Shown: piece after piece, positions 39,101-51,462 of the stretch
Position numbering within the stretch: position 1 is the stretch's first letter
How the letters are laid out: every line of letters begins with the position of its first letter
Source: Trematomus loennbergii
Lineage: Eukaryota > Chordata > Actinopteri > Perciformes > Nototheniidae
Length of the DNA: 64,000 nt
NCBI GenBank assembly: GCA_012861695.1
Contig: JAAOOA010000026.1
Coordinates: forward strand, 19,456,001 to 19,520,000
Direction: 5' to 3'
Position numbers and translations under genes: made by a program
Notes under the pieces: model-generated
What the model saw: the letters and a program-made list of their open reading frames with translations, nothing else
The model's database searches: none
Told to the model about the DNA's origin: nothing

Positions 39101-40026
39101 CAGAAATAACTTTTTTTTTCTGTCTACATTATGTTTTGGGGCATAAAAACTGGAATGTGTATATGACTCAAGAGTGGGATACATTTGCATATCATATTTT
39201 CATAAAAACAACTGCATTTGAACAAAGACAGGATCATATTTTTACTGATTTGAGCTGTATCTTAGTCCAAACTGTCCTTTTTTTTCTAAATTGGTCAATT
39301 TTGACAACTTCTGACTTCATTGGGCCCACCTCCTCCACTTCTGAGACCAAGACTGCATCCTGGCTACCATCTAAATCCATCTGTCTCTTATCTCTGACTG
39401 TAAAAATGTTCACTCAACAGCCTTAAAGGCCCACGTAGCTTTGTGTCCTCAGAGTTGACCTTGTGTTACTCACTGCTATCTACAGTATAAGCCTGCGTCA
39501 TCCACTGTCCTGTTATTCAGCCCCCCACTTCCTACCGCTTTATCTTTACTGTCCTCAGCTAACCCCCCCCCCCCCCCTCCCGAATCATCAACCAGCTTGC
39601 GCTTTACTGTCCTAGTTCATCAGTGGAGCGTGTGAGGTGAGCTCCGGGGATCAAGGTCTTCGAGGGTGAGAGAGCTCAGCTCAGCATGACCAGAGCAGAT
39701 GAGGAGCATGTATGTTGAGGGATATCTGTAATCCTGTACTGGAGTTTCTAACTTTCTAAAATATATATGTTAGACTTGTGTGTGCTCATGTAGTGGTTTG
39801 GATTGAATTTAAGGTTGAGAGTACTATTGTTTCAAATCAAATCAAATCAACAGTTTTATTTATAAAGCACATTTAAAAGCGATTTTTGGTCGAGCCAAAG
39901 TGCTGTACATGTAATAAAAACACATTACTACAAACACAATAAACGACAATAAATTACAACAGATATACTTAAAAAACAAAATAAAATAAAACACACGGAA
40001 AAGTCAGGAGTCGTGCTCCGCTCTAA

Positions 40027-40542
40027 CTAGAAAGCCAGAGAGAAGAAGTGTGTTTTTAGTGATTTAAAAACCCCTAGGGTCTGGGCCGACCTCACATGGA
40101 GGGGCAGAGTGTTCCAGAGCCTAGGGCCAGCTGCTGCGAAGGCTCGGTGCCCTCGGGTTTTTAGCCTGGTCTTGGGCACTACCAGCAGCAGCTGGTCAGC
40201 AGACCTTAAAGCTCTGGCTGGGGTGTAGCGCTGGAGCAGTTCAGCTATATAGGCCGGAGCCAGCCCATTTAGTGCTTTAAAAACAAATAAAAGGATTTTA
40301 AAATCAATTCTGAACCGAACTGGAAGCCAGTGTAGTGAGGCCAGAATAGGGGTGATGTGGTCACGCTTTTTGTGGCCAGTCAGCAAACGTGCAGCAGCGT
40401 TTTGGACTAGCTGTAAGCGTTTGATTGAGGCCTGGTCCATACCCACATACAGAGCGTTACAATAGTCCAGTCTCGAGGTTACAAAGGCGTTAATAACCCT
40501 TTCTAAGTCTTTAAAAGATAAATACGACTTGGTTTTGGCCAA
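40027..40542 (-). pseudogene. L2 ORF2 C-terminal domain fragment
   Basis: An open stretch of 171 codons with the L2 C-terminal signature: SRLDYCNALYVGM, RLQLVQNAAARLLTG, DHITPILASLHWLPV, FKILLFVFKALNGLAP, GPRLWNTLPLHVR, FKSLKTHFFSLAF. It is separated from the RT core by frameshifts near 40600 and 40550. This domain is well preserved compared with the endonuclease part. The stop lies 195 bases before the 3' tail. Confidence 0.9.
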
Positions 40543-40570
40543 TAGTCTTATTTAAAAAAGCAGGATTTTA

Positions 40571-42170
40571 CTACGGTGCTGACCTGCTTGTCGAATTTAA
40601 AAGTGCTGTGAAGGTCACTCCAAGGTTCATGACCGAGGGGAGGATGTTTTTTTTGATAGAGCCCAGAATATCAACCGGAGAGGCTGGAGGTTGCGGTCCA
40701 AAAAAGATGACCTCAGTCTTGCTCTCGTTGAGGTTGAGAAGTTTTTGCTCAGCCAGGATTTTATCTCTGCTAAGCAGTCCATCAGCTGCTGTAGTGAGTG
40801 TGACATTTGCTTTGAGAGGCAGATATCTGTACATCGTCGGCGTAGCAGTGGAAGGGAATGTTATGTTTTGTGAGATTGAACCTAGGGGCAGTATGTACAG
40901 TAGAAAAAGGATGGGGCCCAGAATCGAGCCTTGGGGAACCCCACAGGTAAGAGGGGCTTTGGCAGAGGAGAAGGCACCTAGCTGTACCGAGAAGCTACGG
41001 TCTGTCAGGTAGGACCTGAACCATGCAAGGGCAGAGCCTGTGATGCCAGCGGACTGTTCAAGCCGTGACAGCAGGATGCTATGGTCCACAGTGTCAAAGG
41101 CAGCTGTCAGGTCTAACAGCACCAAGACAGCTGGGCTACCTGAGTCGGCGGCTAGGAGCAGATCATTAAAAACTCTTAAAAGGGCTGTTTCAGTGCTGTG
41201 CATGGGTTTGAAGCCAGACTGAAACTTTTCATGGATTCCATGCGTGGTTAAAAAAGACTGCAGCTGGGCGTAGACTACTCGCTCCAGGGCTTTTGATAAA
41301 AAAGGTAGCTGGGAGATGGGCCTAAAATTTGCGAGAATGGAGGGGTCGAGATTTTTCTTTTTAAGGAGTGGCTTAACCACGGCATGTTTGAAGGCAGCTG
41401 GGACACATCCTGAGGTAAGAGAGGTGTTTAAAAGTAATAAAATACTTGCTCCAACTGAATCAAAACATCTCTGAGAAGGCGAGAGGGAATGCTGTCTGAG
41501 GTGCAGTTTGTCGGCCGCAGGTGCTTGACTACATCCGAGAGAGAAGAGAGGGATACAGGCTCAAAGTGGTCGAGGACAGCAGGGCACAGAAAAGGAGCAG
41601 GATCTGGGGTAGCACTAGTGTGGGCTAGCCTAAGAGCAGATACCTTTTCAATAAAAAATGTAAGAAACTTATCACAGAGAGTAGTCGATGGGACAATAGA
41701 AGAAACATCACAGGGATTAATGATAGAGTTGAGGACATTAAAAAGAACCTGAGGTTTATGGCTGTTTTTGGAGATTAACAGAGAAATGTGCTCTGTTTTG
41801 GCTGCTTTGACTGCCGTCTGGTAGTCAGAAAGGCAAGCACGAAGGATTTCTAGGGAGACATGGAGTTTATCCTTTTTCCATTTTCTCTCTGCACGCCTGC
41901 AAGCGCGTCTGAGAGCACGAGTACAGTCATTGAGCCACGGCTCTGATAGAACTTTGGTGCGTCTAAGCGTAAAAGGAGCAACAGAATCCAGTATTAGTGT
42001 GCATGTCGAGTCAAACATGGAGATAAGCTCATCAGCATTAAAAGCACAGTTCACATCTAATTTACAGATCGGAGAAGCATTAAAAACATCAGAGAACTGT
42101 GAGGCAGTCAAGGGGTTAATCGAACGCAGACGACGCGCCGGGGCACGTGATTCGACTCCTGCGGAAGGGA
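40571..42170 (-). pseudogene. L2 reverse transcriptase region, frameshifted
   Basis: The linker and N-terminal segment (41428-42170) contain LSEPWLNDCTRALRRACRRA and SIPSRLLRDVL. A frameshift near 41425 leads to the RT core: ANFRPISQLPFLSKALERVV, FQSGFKPMHSTETALL, motif A DLTAAFDTVDH, motif B GVPQGSILGPILF. Motif C (Tyr-Ala-Asp-Asp, codons at 40833-40844) is present in the DNA but in a different frame from the sequence on both sides, so two compensating small indels surround the active site. Family: copies element RNA into DNA at the nick. Inactive here. Confidence 0.88.
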
Positions 42171-42179
42171 TGGGGTTGT

Positions 42180-43019
42180 AAACAGAACCGGTAAATGGTC
42201 TGAGATACGCGTTGCTGCACATATTTCATCCACAGATACAGACAGTCCAAACGATAATACTAAGTCCAAAGTGTGTCCTTTTTCGTGTGTTGGGCCAGCC
42301 ACGGACTGAACGAGACCAAAGAATCAAGGAGATTTAAAAAGTCCCTAACCAGAGGTTTGGACTCGCAACACACATGGACATTGAAGTCTCCGGAGATCAA
42401 AACACGATCATATTTCACCATGATCCCGGACAGAAAGTCAGAAAAGTCATTTATGAAATCCTTATTACACTTTGGCGGACGATACACGACTGCGCAGAGT
42501 ATAGGCGAGGCCGGGTTCAGTTCAAAAAGCTGCAACTCAAAGCTGGCATAGCTAGTACAGGGTGAAGCAATCGGCATTGGAGGTAGCTCTAAACACTGAT
42601 GCTATGCCCCCACCATGGCCAGTGGCACGGGGGGAGCTGAAGAATGTACAGTCAGGAGGAAGAAGTTCAGAGAACGGTGTATACTCGCCAGCGTGGACCC
42701 AGGTCTCCGTCAGGAACATAAAATCCAGTTCACGAGAGGTGAAGAAGTCGTTTAGCAGGAACGTTTTGTTTGCTATCGACCTAGCATTTAGCAAAGCCAT
42801 GCAAAGTTTTCGCTCCGGGCTTGCCGAAGGTGTAGTGCGTCTCAGCTGACGAAGATGTGCGTGTTGAACGCCGCGCGGGCCGGGAGCAGTCAGTCGGGCA
42901 GGAGGAGCTGCCAGCGGGCCCCTCAGAGTCCGGAGCTCCGGAAAAACGGGGCGAATCCACCGATCCCTCACTTGGCGTGCAGCAGGAGGGCCGTGACATC
43001 CGAGGCGTGGATAATTCAC
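42180..43019 (-). pseudogene. L2 endonuclease (APE-like) domain, frameshifted
   Basis: A Pro/Arg-rich leader is followed from about 42800 by MALLNARSIANK (Asn of motif I) and FLTETWVH (catalytic Glu). A frameshift near 42555 leads to AVVYRPPK and LISGDFNVH (Asp/Asn of the catalytic core). A second frameshift near 42280 is followed by RISDHLPVLF (the SDH motif). All catalytic signatures are recognisable but spread over three frames, so no active enzyme can be made. The endonuclease nicks genomic DNA for target-primed reverse transcription in intact relatives. Confidence 0.85.
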
Positions 43020-43532
43020 GGAAGAAGCCGTCAGGTATGCCTTCAGATGGACCAGTGCACCACCACGCTTTCCCCGTCGTCGAAAGCGCTCGGCGAGGCA
43101 GGATGCAGTGTGACCGGCGTAGGTAAGTGGGGATATCCGACAGTAGAGGGGGGGGACGATTTATGGTTGCCAGATGTTCGGTTTGGGCAGCAATATCAAC
43201 TCCAGTGAGGGTCTGAGGTGGAGGAGAGCTTGGCGATCATAATCGAGCAGAGCAGAGACATTCTGACAAACATAAAACAAAAACAGGACAGCTAAAGTTA
43301 GAGAGCTTAGCGAGCGGCGAGCCGACACAGGCGCCATCTTGAATCACGTCACTCGTCAACTCGTTTGAAAGGTTAATGTGTTAAAACCACACTATGGAGG
43401 GAACTAGCTAAGAAACTACATCAGAAGTTTGGCGAGTTTGGCGGACAATAAATGCTGTCCATGTAGAGGAAAATAATGGGTATATTGCTCACAAAATTGT
43501 TAAATAATTGTTTTTCTAAGGGCCAAGAAATG

Positions 43533-44020
43533 ATGGGCTCAGAACAGTCTCATAATACACACATGCACACAGAAGGATTCACACTTGTATTTCATGATCC
43601 GCAAAATGATTCACACTTGTATTTCATGATCCGCAAAATGATTCACACTTGTATTTCCGGATCCACACTTGTGTTTTTCAATGCACACACAAATGTGTTC
43701 CGTTTCATATACATGTAAATAAAATCCAAATACAGAAAAAAGTTTTACATATGTATTTTTGATCCTCACATATTTGTTTTCCGTTTAAATCCCCTGAACC
43801 TGCAAACACAAACCGCTTTCTGTGCATGGATCGCTGTGCATTCGTGTGTGGGTTTTTTGAGACTCCCCTGACGGTGACCCGATTCGTACTTGTAATTTTT
43901 TCTATCTATAGCCAATCAGATGTCTCCTCAATTCTAAGCCAATCACATGAGCGCGTCCCCACGAGGGTAGATTTCTTGCGTTCATGACACTTCATATACG
44001 CATTTTGCGCTGTCCGGAGC
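43533..44020 (+). repeat. Left inverted arm of the foldback transposon, with 32-bp tandem subrepeats
   Basis: Contains two full and one partial copy of a 32-bp unit beginning GATTCACACTTGTATTTC and ending TCCGCAAAAT (43576-43660). The right arm has one full unit less. The inner end of the arm is CATTTTGCGCTGTCCGGAGC. Confidence 0.93.
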
Positions 44021-44629
44021 AGGGTGGACAGAATTTATTTTACCGGACAAATTTGAAACTTACCGGTCATGTTTCAATAATAATAATAAGAAGAAGAAGA
44101 ATTGTGTAGCAGAGTTTCCGTTAGCAGGTAATTACCGGACTATGACCGGATGGCTAATAACACGGGAGTAAGGATCATCTATTTTCCTCTCTCCCTCTCT
44201 CCTGACAGCCCGTCAGTTTCTCATGCAGCTCGCTAAAACTTCACTCGCGTTTATGTCCATATCGATCAGATCCAGCTCTCCTGATCGGCCTTTATAGAGA
44301 GCACCGATCAAACTATTAAGAGTGAATATCGGCCGATAATGACCGGCGGGGCTCCCCCCGTTGACAGTTCACTGTCTAGCACTGGCTTCGTAGTGCACTG
44401 ATCGATTAGGCTAAGCTAACCTGTAGCTGCTCCCTCCACACTCACAACAACTTCATACAGACATAAATAAAGCAGCTGTATTCGCCATACAGGAAACACA
44501 CATTTAAAACGGTTTTGCCTGCCGTTTTTGTGTACACAAGCATTCATTAATGGTTCGGAAAGTGGCAATGTACTGAGAGTGGAGGTGTCCTGAGATTAGC
44601 GCCTGCAGACAGGCTCCATGGACCTGTCA

Positions 44630-45090
44630 GCTCCGGACAGCGCAAAATGCGTACATGAAGCGCTACGTCATGAACGCAAGAAATCTACCCTCGTGGGGGC
44701 GCGCTCATGTGATTGGCTTAGAATTGAGGAGACATCTGATTGGCTATAGATAGAAAAAATTACAAGTACGAATCGGGTGACCGTCAGGGGAGTCTCAAAA
44801 AACCCACACACGAATGCACAGCGATCCATGCACAGAAAGCGGTTTGTGTTTGCAGGTTCAGGGGATTTAAACGGAAAACAAATATGTGTGGATCAAAAAT
44901 ACATATGTAAAACTTTTTTCTGTATTTGGATTTTATTTACATGTATATGAAACGGAACACATTTGTGTGTGCATTGAAAAACACAAGTGTGGATCCGGAA
45001 ATACAAGTGTGAATCCTTTTGCGGATCATGAAATACAAGTGTGAATCCTTCTGTGTGCATGTGTGTATTATGAGACTGTTCTGAGCCCAT
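44630..45090 (-). repeat. Right inverted arm of the foldback transposon
   Basis: The reverse complement matches the left arm over its whole length, with a few substitutions, a 5-bp insertion (tagcg within catgacgtagcgcttcat) and one 32-bp subrepeat fewer. Confidence 0.93.
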
Positions 45091-45100
45091 AAGAAATGTC

Positions 45101-45200
45101 TTAAAGAGGCCCGATTGTTAACGTTTTTGTTCATGTAAATGGTCTGCAAAGACTTTAATCCAAAAGCTAACTATAGGGAGTTTCTCCCACACACAACAGT
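45101..45200 (+). mobile_element. Copy 6 of dispersed MITE family A (left end only)
   Basis: TTAAAGAGGCCCGATTGTTA, TTCATGTAAATGGTCTGCAA and AGGGAGTTTCTCCCACACA match the family left part. It begins directly beside the foldback transposon and its target duplication, so that element landed at the edge of this copy. Confidence 0.65.
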
Positions 45201-46508
45201 TGCAGGGGATCTTTGTGTGTTATTAATTGTTTTCATCTTTACTTTATCATCTTAAAGTATTTCTGTGGTATATGAAACGCTATTTGTGACACGAAAGTTA
45301 TATATTCCATCAGGATTAATACAAAATCAGACATTTTCCTGCTTTGATGAAATACTGTACATACTCAGTGCAGAGGAATATGGATGTGCAATTGACATCC
45401 ATTTATTTTTAAGATTAGTGGGATGCAGTGCACAGCAGGAGTAGAAGAAGCAGGCAAAGTGTCAGGACTTAATGTTTGCATTTTCCCTCCCTCCCTTCCC
45501 TTCCTGTCAGCAAAGCTCTGCCCCCTCACGCCACTGAGTTACATCACACACATTAGTATGCTCTTATCACAATGCACATCCACTCTCATGTTTTGCTCAC
45601 GTTTGAATGCATGTGCTAATGTTATTAGTTACTGTTGTGAGAAAAAGTCACACATGCAAAGAAACAGGCTCTTACTCATTTGTTATCTTGCACACACATA
45701 TTAACAAACACACACTAGGGTTTATGGGCAGGCTTGGTACAATAAGTGGCAAAGTGCAGTAGCCTCCTCAGGCTCCAGCGATTTATTGACCCCTGCAGAA
45801 ACAAAGCCGTGTCCTGGGACGTGAAACTGCTTCCAACGCTGACCATTTGAGCTGCGTTCACACCCAACAGCTACACTGTTGTTCTGCTGTTTCGACAATA
45901 GTGGATCAATGGGACCAGCTTGGACCACTTTCCATCCATGCATGCACTAGCTGTAAGGAAGTAGGACAAAGAGATCAGACATGATACAATGAAATCACCA
46001 AAGAAAGGCAGGACAATAAGAGAGGCGTTGGTAGAAGACTAAATCATTTGATGGAGGAGATTTGAGAATGAAATGTGGGTTTTTTTCAGCTTTTTAATGC
46101 CCTGAGAGGCCTTTTCATGGGTTTACCTTCCAAGACATGCTACTGTACAACATTTCTTACATTTTTCTACTTTTCATTTATGGTTGAAAAACACGAACTA
46201 ACTTGCAAATCCAATCCATAATTTCCTTTTGAAGCCATTTTCTGGATGAAAAACATGCAATGCTTTTTGGTAAGGGTCCATGATTTCCTTATGACTTCCT
46301 ATGAGCTTCCTTTAAAATAACATTTTCATTTGGTATAACTTATATAAAAAAAATGGATTGGGTTATTATTTATATTTTCCAATGCTAAATCCTTACACCC
46401 CGTGTTGTGCCACTAGTGCTTCTGTGATCCTTATGAAAAACAGACACACAGACCAAAGAAATCACCTCCTTATGGGACGTAATGAAAAAGACATGCAAGT
46501 ACACTAAC

Positions 46509-46529
46509 AAACTAACTAACTAACTAACA
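46509..46529. repeat. (AACT)n tetranucleotide tract
   Basis: About five units of AACT/ACTA. Confidence 0.85.
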
Positions 46530-48097
46530 AAACACACAAGCTATGAAAATGGAGAAACATCCGAAAGAAGAAATATTTTAAAAAAAAGCTAGTTTTACAG
46601 GATTCTTTAAATAATGTATCAGCTGTTTGGACCAAATACATCTACCTTACTTAAACTCTTCTTCCTAATACCTTAAAAATACTCAATTTGTCTCAAAACA
46701 TTTGGATAAAAAACATAATAAAAGCACATGAATAAGCCAATTCAAAGGGGCTTATGAATACCATTAGTGCTTGATAATCAGAGGTGTAAAAGATAACCAA
46801 AAAACTTTGCACTATGTGAATAGACAACAGATTACATAGAAAAACAACCACAGCTTCCACTCTGGTATACCACCCAGCGAACAGGCCTGAACATCACGCG
46901 TGCAGGAAAGACAATAGAGCGTTATTGAAAAGCCAAGAGACGGCTCATCATCTGATTCCTGATCAAATTATAAACACAGTTCAATTGCACCTGGTGGTAC
47001 CATTTAGGCGAAATGAAAACGGCAGCATTGGGCAACGCTCGGCTCCGCAACACCGAGGTGATGCATACGAGCTCACATCTCCGCAAACTACTATGTAATT
47101 AAATTTAGCCCTGCGGGACTCCATTAATAACTTATAATATAATGCACATTTCATTGGAGGGGATCATCAAGCAGCTGTGTTATTGCACTCCAGAGAAAGC
47201 CCCCCCTCTGTGCTCTGTGTTTCTGCTCATAACTGTGAGTGAGAAAGTAACAAATCAGACGAGGCAGTTTTTGTATTATTATTCCTTCATATTAATACTT
47301 GTAATTAGCTCGTGGACGAACATAAGTTTTTATTAAGTCAGCCACTTAGACATGGTAAAGTTAGCAAAGTTAATGAATCAGAGAAAAGTGTTGAGTTTGC
47401 AGGATTCTTTGCATGTTAATGTGTGTATTGGCGAGTGTGTGTGCACATGCCTGAAGGGTGTCCAGCTGACCTTTTGACTATATAGCTGAGCATTCATTAA
47501 CTTGATGGCTGACACACTCTTTTCAGTGTGACCACAGCTTTCATTACACAAAGGGTAATTGCTGGTGTCACACAGATACACTCAGGTCGACACACACTTA
47601 CACATATGCACATTTAAAATGAGAAGATAGAGTACTGTTTCGATTATTTTTTACCCACACACTGTAAATGTCACTTTGTACGATATTGGGCCTTCACACA
47701 CCAACAGGCAAGCGCCATTGGATCTTTACAAGGACAGGGAACCACAATAAAAGCGTCACTCATCTGATCGTATCTCGGATGAAACACAGTCAAAAGATGT
47801 CAAAGCTGAGTGCTTATAAAGAGTGGAGGGCTTTTATGAGAGCTTTGAACGTCTGGCCCCTGACACTGAACTGTCCAATTCTCACCGCTAACTTCACGGT
47901 CAGCTACAACACAAATGTAGATTCAGTTGTTTTTTTATTGTTTTTTTCCTGCTACTATATCTTCCTTGAACTGTTTCACATCCATATATGTATACAATAG
48001 ATGTGTATTATATCAATCACCAGGCCATTCTGGCTATGAGGCTATTCTTTAGACACAAGCCACCTTCTTTCTTTCGCATGCATGCAACTCTACCAAC

Positions 48098-48480
48098 CAT
48101 TACATTACATTACGTTTCATCTAGCTAAAGCATATATCCAAAGCGACTTGAGATTAAGATAAAAACGCAAAACAACAAGAAGAGTACACTTATTTTGATT
48201 CGAATAAGCCAAACCATTGAAGTACTGGTGGATTGGTTTCAAGTGCTAAACATTTTTTGTTTGTTTTTATTTATTGGCCAAGGTACAGGCAAAACAGGTG
48301 GGTTTTTAGTTTGCGATGGAAGATATGTAGACTTTCTGCTGTACAGATGTCAATGGGGAGCTCGTTCCACCATTTTGGAGCAAGGATAGCAAACAGGCAT
48401 ATTTTGTTGAGGGGTACCTGGGTCCAACTCACAGTCAGGAACGAGCAAGCTGATTGGCTGATGCAGAGAATGAACACTAT
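48098..48480 (-). mobile_element. 5'-truncated LINE fragment (L2-like C-terminus and 3' UTR)
   Basis: On the minus strand an open stretch (48271-48477) ends LFAILAPKWWNELPIDI, ESLHIFHRKLKTHLFCLYL. This is the end of a fish LINE ORF2 (WWNELP, FRRKLKTHLF pattern). It is followed by a 3' UTR with AAGTCGCTTTGGATATATGC and a tail GTAATGTAATGTAATG (48098-48114 on the plus strand as cattacattacattac). It is a second LINE subfamily, distinct in tail and sequence from the one at 39832. Confidence 0.75.
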
Positions 48481-48969
48481 TTGCCTTTTAAAAGACAGTA
48501 CTCATTCAAATTATTTTAAATTGCACTGTCAGAAAACATTAATTATTTTCAGCCAATATCATTTTTCTTTTATGGCATTTCTTGTAAGAACAAGCAATAT
48601 GGTTACTGATCAAAATCAATGACTATGGCCTTGCAGATCGACTATCTTTATAAATATTTCTAGCGTCAATGATGAAGTCACATAATGTCTTTATGCACCT
48701 TAAATACTGTTGATATTCTGACAGTACAAATGTCTAAACGTACAAAAAACATTGCTTCAAACCCCCAGAAGATGTTGTGAAGGGACTTACTTTGCTGGTG
48801 AGAATAAAACATGTATATCAAAATTCACAGTCCAGTAATTGCTTTGTTTTTTACCGATTATGTGTCAAACACGTAGGCGTATCTCGCTCTTCACTTTCCC
48901 CATGAGCCTGAAACCCTCACTGCCCCCTTTCATCCTTTTCTCCATCTCTTTCTTGAATAATGGTAGAAC

Positions 48970-49308
<339 letters not shown>

Positions 49309-50580
49309 AGTGGCTCTTTGACAGAAAGAAAACAAATCATGTGTTCAGTAGTTACATTATTCAGACAGGAGTCAAGGTCAACCATACAGGGCTGTTTACC
49401 GCAACAGGAATCCCTGTTGGATGCTGCTGTGCGTGGGATTTATTGCTTGAGGAGAGGATGGTAACGACAGCATGCTGCTATAATGATGAAAACAAAACAA
49501 CAGGCCTAAAGAAACACTTTAACTGAAATAATGTTTTTGCATTGTCGCATTTGGGTACTTTGAAAGCTGCTAATGAGTGCATTTTTAAAACATTTCACCA
49601 TCCCTATTAGTTTAGCGCTTGATGCAAATAGCCTGTATCATTAAAAATAATTGTTATTATCTCTTATAAACATGAGGGATTAGTTTAATAATACACAACA
49701 TTTCCGTTTCAGTAACTTTAGCTTGTTTGACGATTAGTGCTTATCGTTACCTCAATGACTTTGATGGGCTTCAATTGTGCACGACATTAAGCTAATAGGC
49801 TATAATTTGTAGCAGCAAAAGGAGAGAAAAAAAACACATCATAAAGCATGTCGGCCAATCGAGATCTAAACATGCACTTCACAATAATGTTAGCGGAAAG
49901 CAGATATATCTTCACAAAGATTAGAAATAAATCCACCCCGCTTAATGAGCTAATCGATGAGTCATCCATTTATACTTCCCAGGAGTATTGTGATTGTTGA
50001 CGCGGCGTGGGCGGGAATGATACATTCAAGAAGGGGATCGTGAGGAATCGTTCAGGTTATTAATGCGATGGGCGGACATTTATGCTAATGTGGCCTTCTC
50101 TGCATGTCATTGTCTTATATTGAAAAGTTGTGTATACAGTAAGATGACAAGCTCATTTTTGCTGGAAAGACAGCTTTAAACTGTCATTTTCAATATTTTG
50201 AATTGCTCTGCAATGCCCCTGAGGGTCCTTGAAAGCTGCTCAAACCCCCTGAGAGGATTTATTAGGCATCTGCCCATCCGTCAGGTGGGGAAAAAAAGGC
50301 AGTTTTTCTCCCTGAATTCCTGAGAAAGTTGGCCGTGTGAAGAGGTGTTTTATCTGTCAGCAGCAATGTGTTGATGTGTTTTGGCCATGTTGTTTGTGAC
50401 TGATGGGGTCGTCTGGTAAAATACATCCCGCTGTTGTGCTGCCCAAGTGATGGAGCGAAGAGTGACAAGCTGGCAGAGAGAAAACGCTGGTTATTTTCTA
50501 CCTGGGACACTGTTGTGTGTGTCTCACAGCTTGCATTCCCTCTCATTCTTTGTGTCTCTGTGTGTATTTGTTTGTTCCAG

Positions 50581-50649
50581 GCCTTTTCCATCGGAGGACA
50601 CAGCTCTGAATGAGGATGATGTGTACCGGAGCCTTGAAGAGCTGGCAGA
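50581..50649 (+). CDS. vav2: vav2 coding exon: first part of the acidic regulatory region (exon 4)
   Basis: A 69-nt exon after tttgttccag and before gtaagt. One base completes the Arg codon of the previous exon, 22 full codons follow (PFPSEDTALN, EDDVYRSLEELA), and two bases of an Asp codon are left for the next exon. The EDDVY motif is the first of the three tyrosine sites of the Vav acidic region (Tyr142 in human numbering, from memory). Known for the family: this tyrosine-containing helix helps lock the CH domain onto DH-PH, and Src- or Syk-family phosphorylation relieves the block. Phase matches both neighbours exactly, which rules out a chance ORF. The stretch PFPSEDTALN is the least conserved part compared with mammalian VAV2. 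Confidence 0.93.
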
Positions 50650-50911
50650 GTAAGTATTTACACATGTTTGAGTCACTAAGGATTACATTTTTATTAACTC
50701 AATATGAGATTTCCTTGACCTTAACCTTAAAAATGGCATGCCTACCCAAGCCCTAACCTTTACCTAACCCAAATCATAAACAAACTTGATGTCCCAAGCC
50801 TAAAATAAAATGGGTTACCTTTTGGGGGCATGCTTTTTTTCTTCAAATATGATGCGTGTCCTCACTTTGTGACAGTGAAAATGTTTTTGTATTCACACAA
50901 ATTGAATAAAT

Positions 50912-50990
50912 AATAGGCCCTATTATGCATTTTTGGGGTTTTTCCATTTCTGAAGTGTGTTATATAGTGTGTTATGTATCGTTTTTAACT
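50912..50990 (+). mobile_element. Copy 7 of dispersed MITE family A (left end only)
   Basis: AATAGGCCCTATTATGCATT, TTTGGGGTTTTTCCATTTC and GAAGTGTGTTATATAG match the family left end; about 80 bases remain. Confidence 0.6.
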
Positions 50991-51448
50991 ATTTTAATGG
51001 GGGATTTTAACACTTAGATCCCTGAAAATGAACTTTGATTTGGATTTGATGTTCCATAAGATTAAATATTATTTCCTTCCACAAAAGGTAATTGCAAATT
51101 GCATTTTAGCTCCAAAAATAGTCTTTGACTGCAAAATGGTTTCTTTATATGCTGCAAAAGTACAGTCAATGTAATAATTCTTACAACTGATGTAAACATG
51201 ATGATAACTTGACCCTACCCACTTTATTCATACTGGATATTTAATAACTGTTGTTTTTTATAGTCAAAATAAATACACATGAACTGCTGTATGTAAAGAT
51301 CAGTATATCTTGATACATAACAACTCTCCACCCACCATGTATACAACACGCATCTTGGGATGTGTCAAAGTGAAGTGTGATTGCCACTTCTTCCAATTTC
51401 CTCTAACTGCCTAATTATATAAGCATAGAGCCATGTGTCAATCTGCCT

Positions 51449-51462
51449 GTTGCCATGGTGAC
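51449..51462. promoter_or_regulatory. RFX X-box motif
   Basis: GTTGCCATGGTGAC has two good RFX half-sites spaced by AT. A second, weaker site GTATCCATAGCAAC lies at 52367-52380 in the same intron. Motif evidence only. Confidence 0.35.

Larger units (their letters stand above)
39832..43352 (-). mobile_element. Near full-length L2-clade LINE, inactivated by frameshifts
   Basis: Read on the minus strand, this is a non-LTR retrotransposon of about 3.5 kb. The 5' end has the YY1-type motif CAAGATGGCGCC (43330-43341), followed by an apurinic-type endonuclease, a reverse transcriptase, a C-terminal domain and a 3' UTR. The 3' end has AGCACTTTGG, GTGCTTTATAAATAAA and a tail of TTGATTTGATTTGA type, characteristic of fish L2 elements. 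The single long ORF is broken in at least seven places. It lies antisense to vav2. No target duplication could be identified; the 5' limit is approximate. Confidence 0.9.
43533..45090. mobile_element. 1558-bp foldback-type DNA transposon with long inverted arms and 8-bp TSD AAGAAATG
   Basis: The left arm 43533-44020 (488 bp) is the near-perfect reverse complement of the right arm 44630-45090 (461 bp). The outer ends read ATGGGCTCAGAACAGTCTCA. Identical AAGAAATG flanks it at 43525-43532 and 45091-45098. The 609-bp centre has no transposase. An 8-bp duplication suits hAT, and long arms with subterminal tandem repeats also occur in Mutator-like elements; the ends do not begin with CAG as typical hAT, so the superfamily is left open. 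The arms differ mainly by one extra 32-bp subrepeat on the left. Confidence 0.93.

Noticed and set aside
40608..41012. 134-codon plus-strand open frame
   Set aside because: Opposite-strand shadow of the L2 reverse transcriptase, whose motifs on the minus strand are unmistakable.
43476..43718. 80-codon plus-strand frame that reappears on the minus strand at 44893-45090
   Set aside because: The similarity is real but due to the inverted arms of the foldback transposon, not to a duplicated gene.
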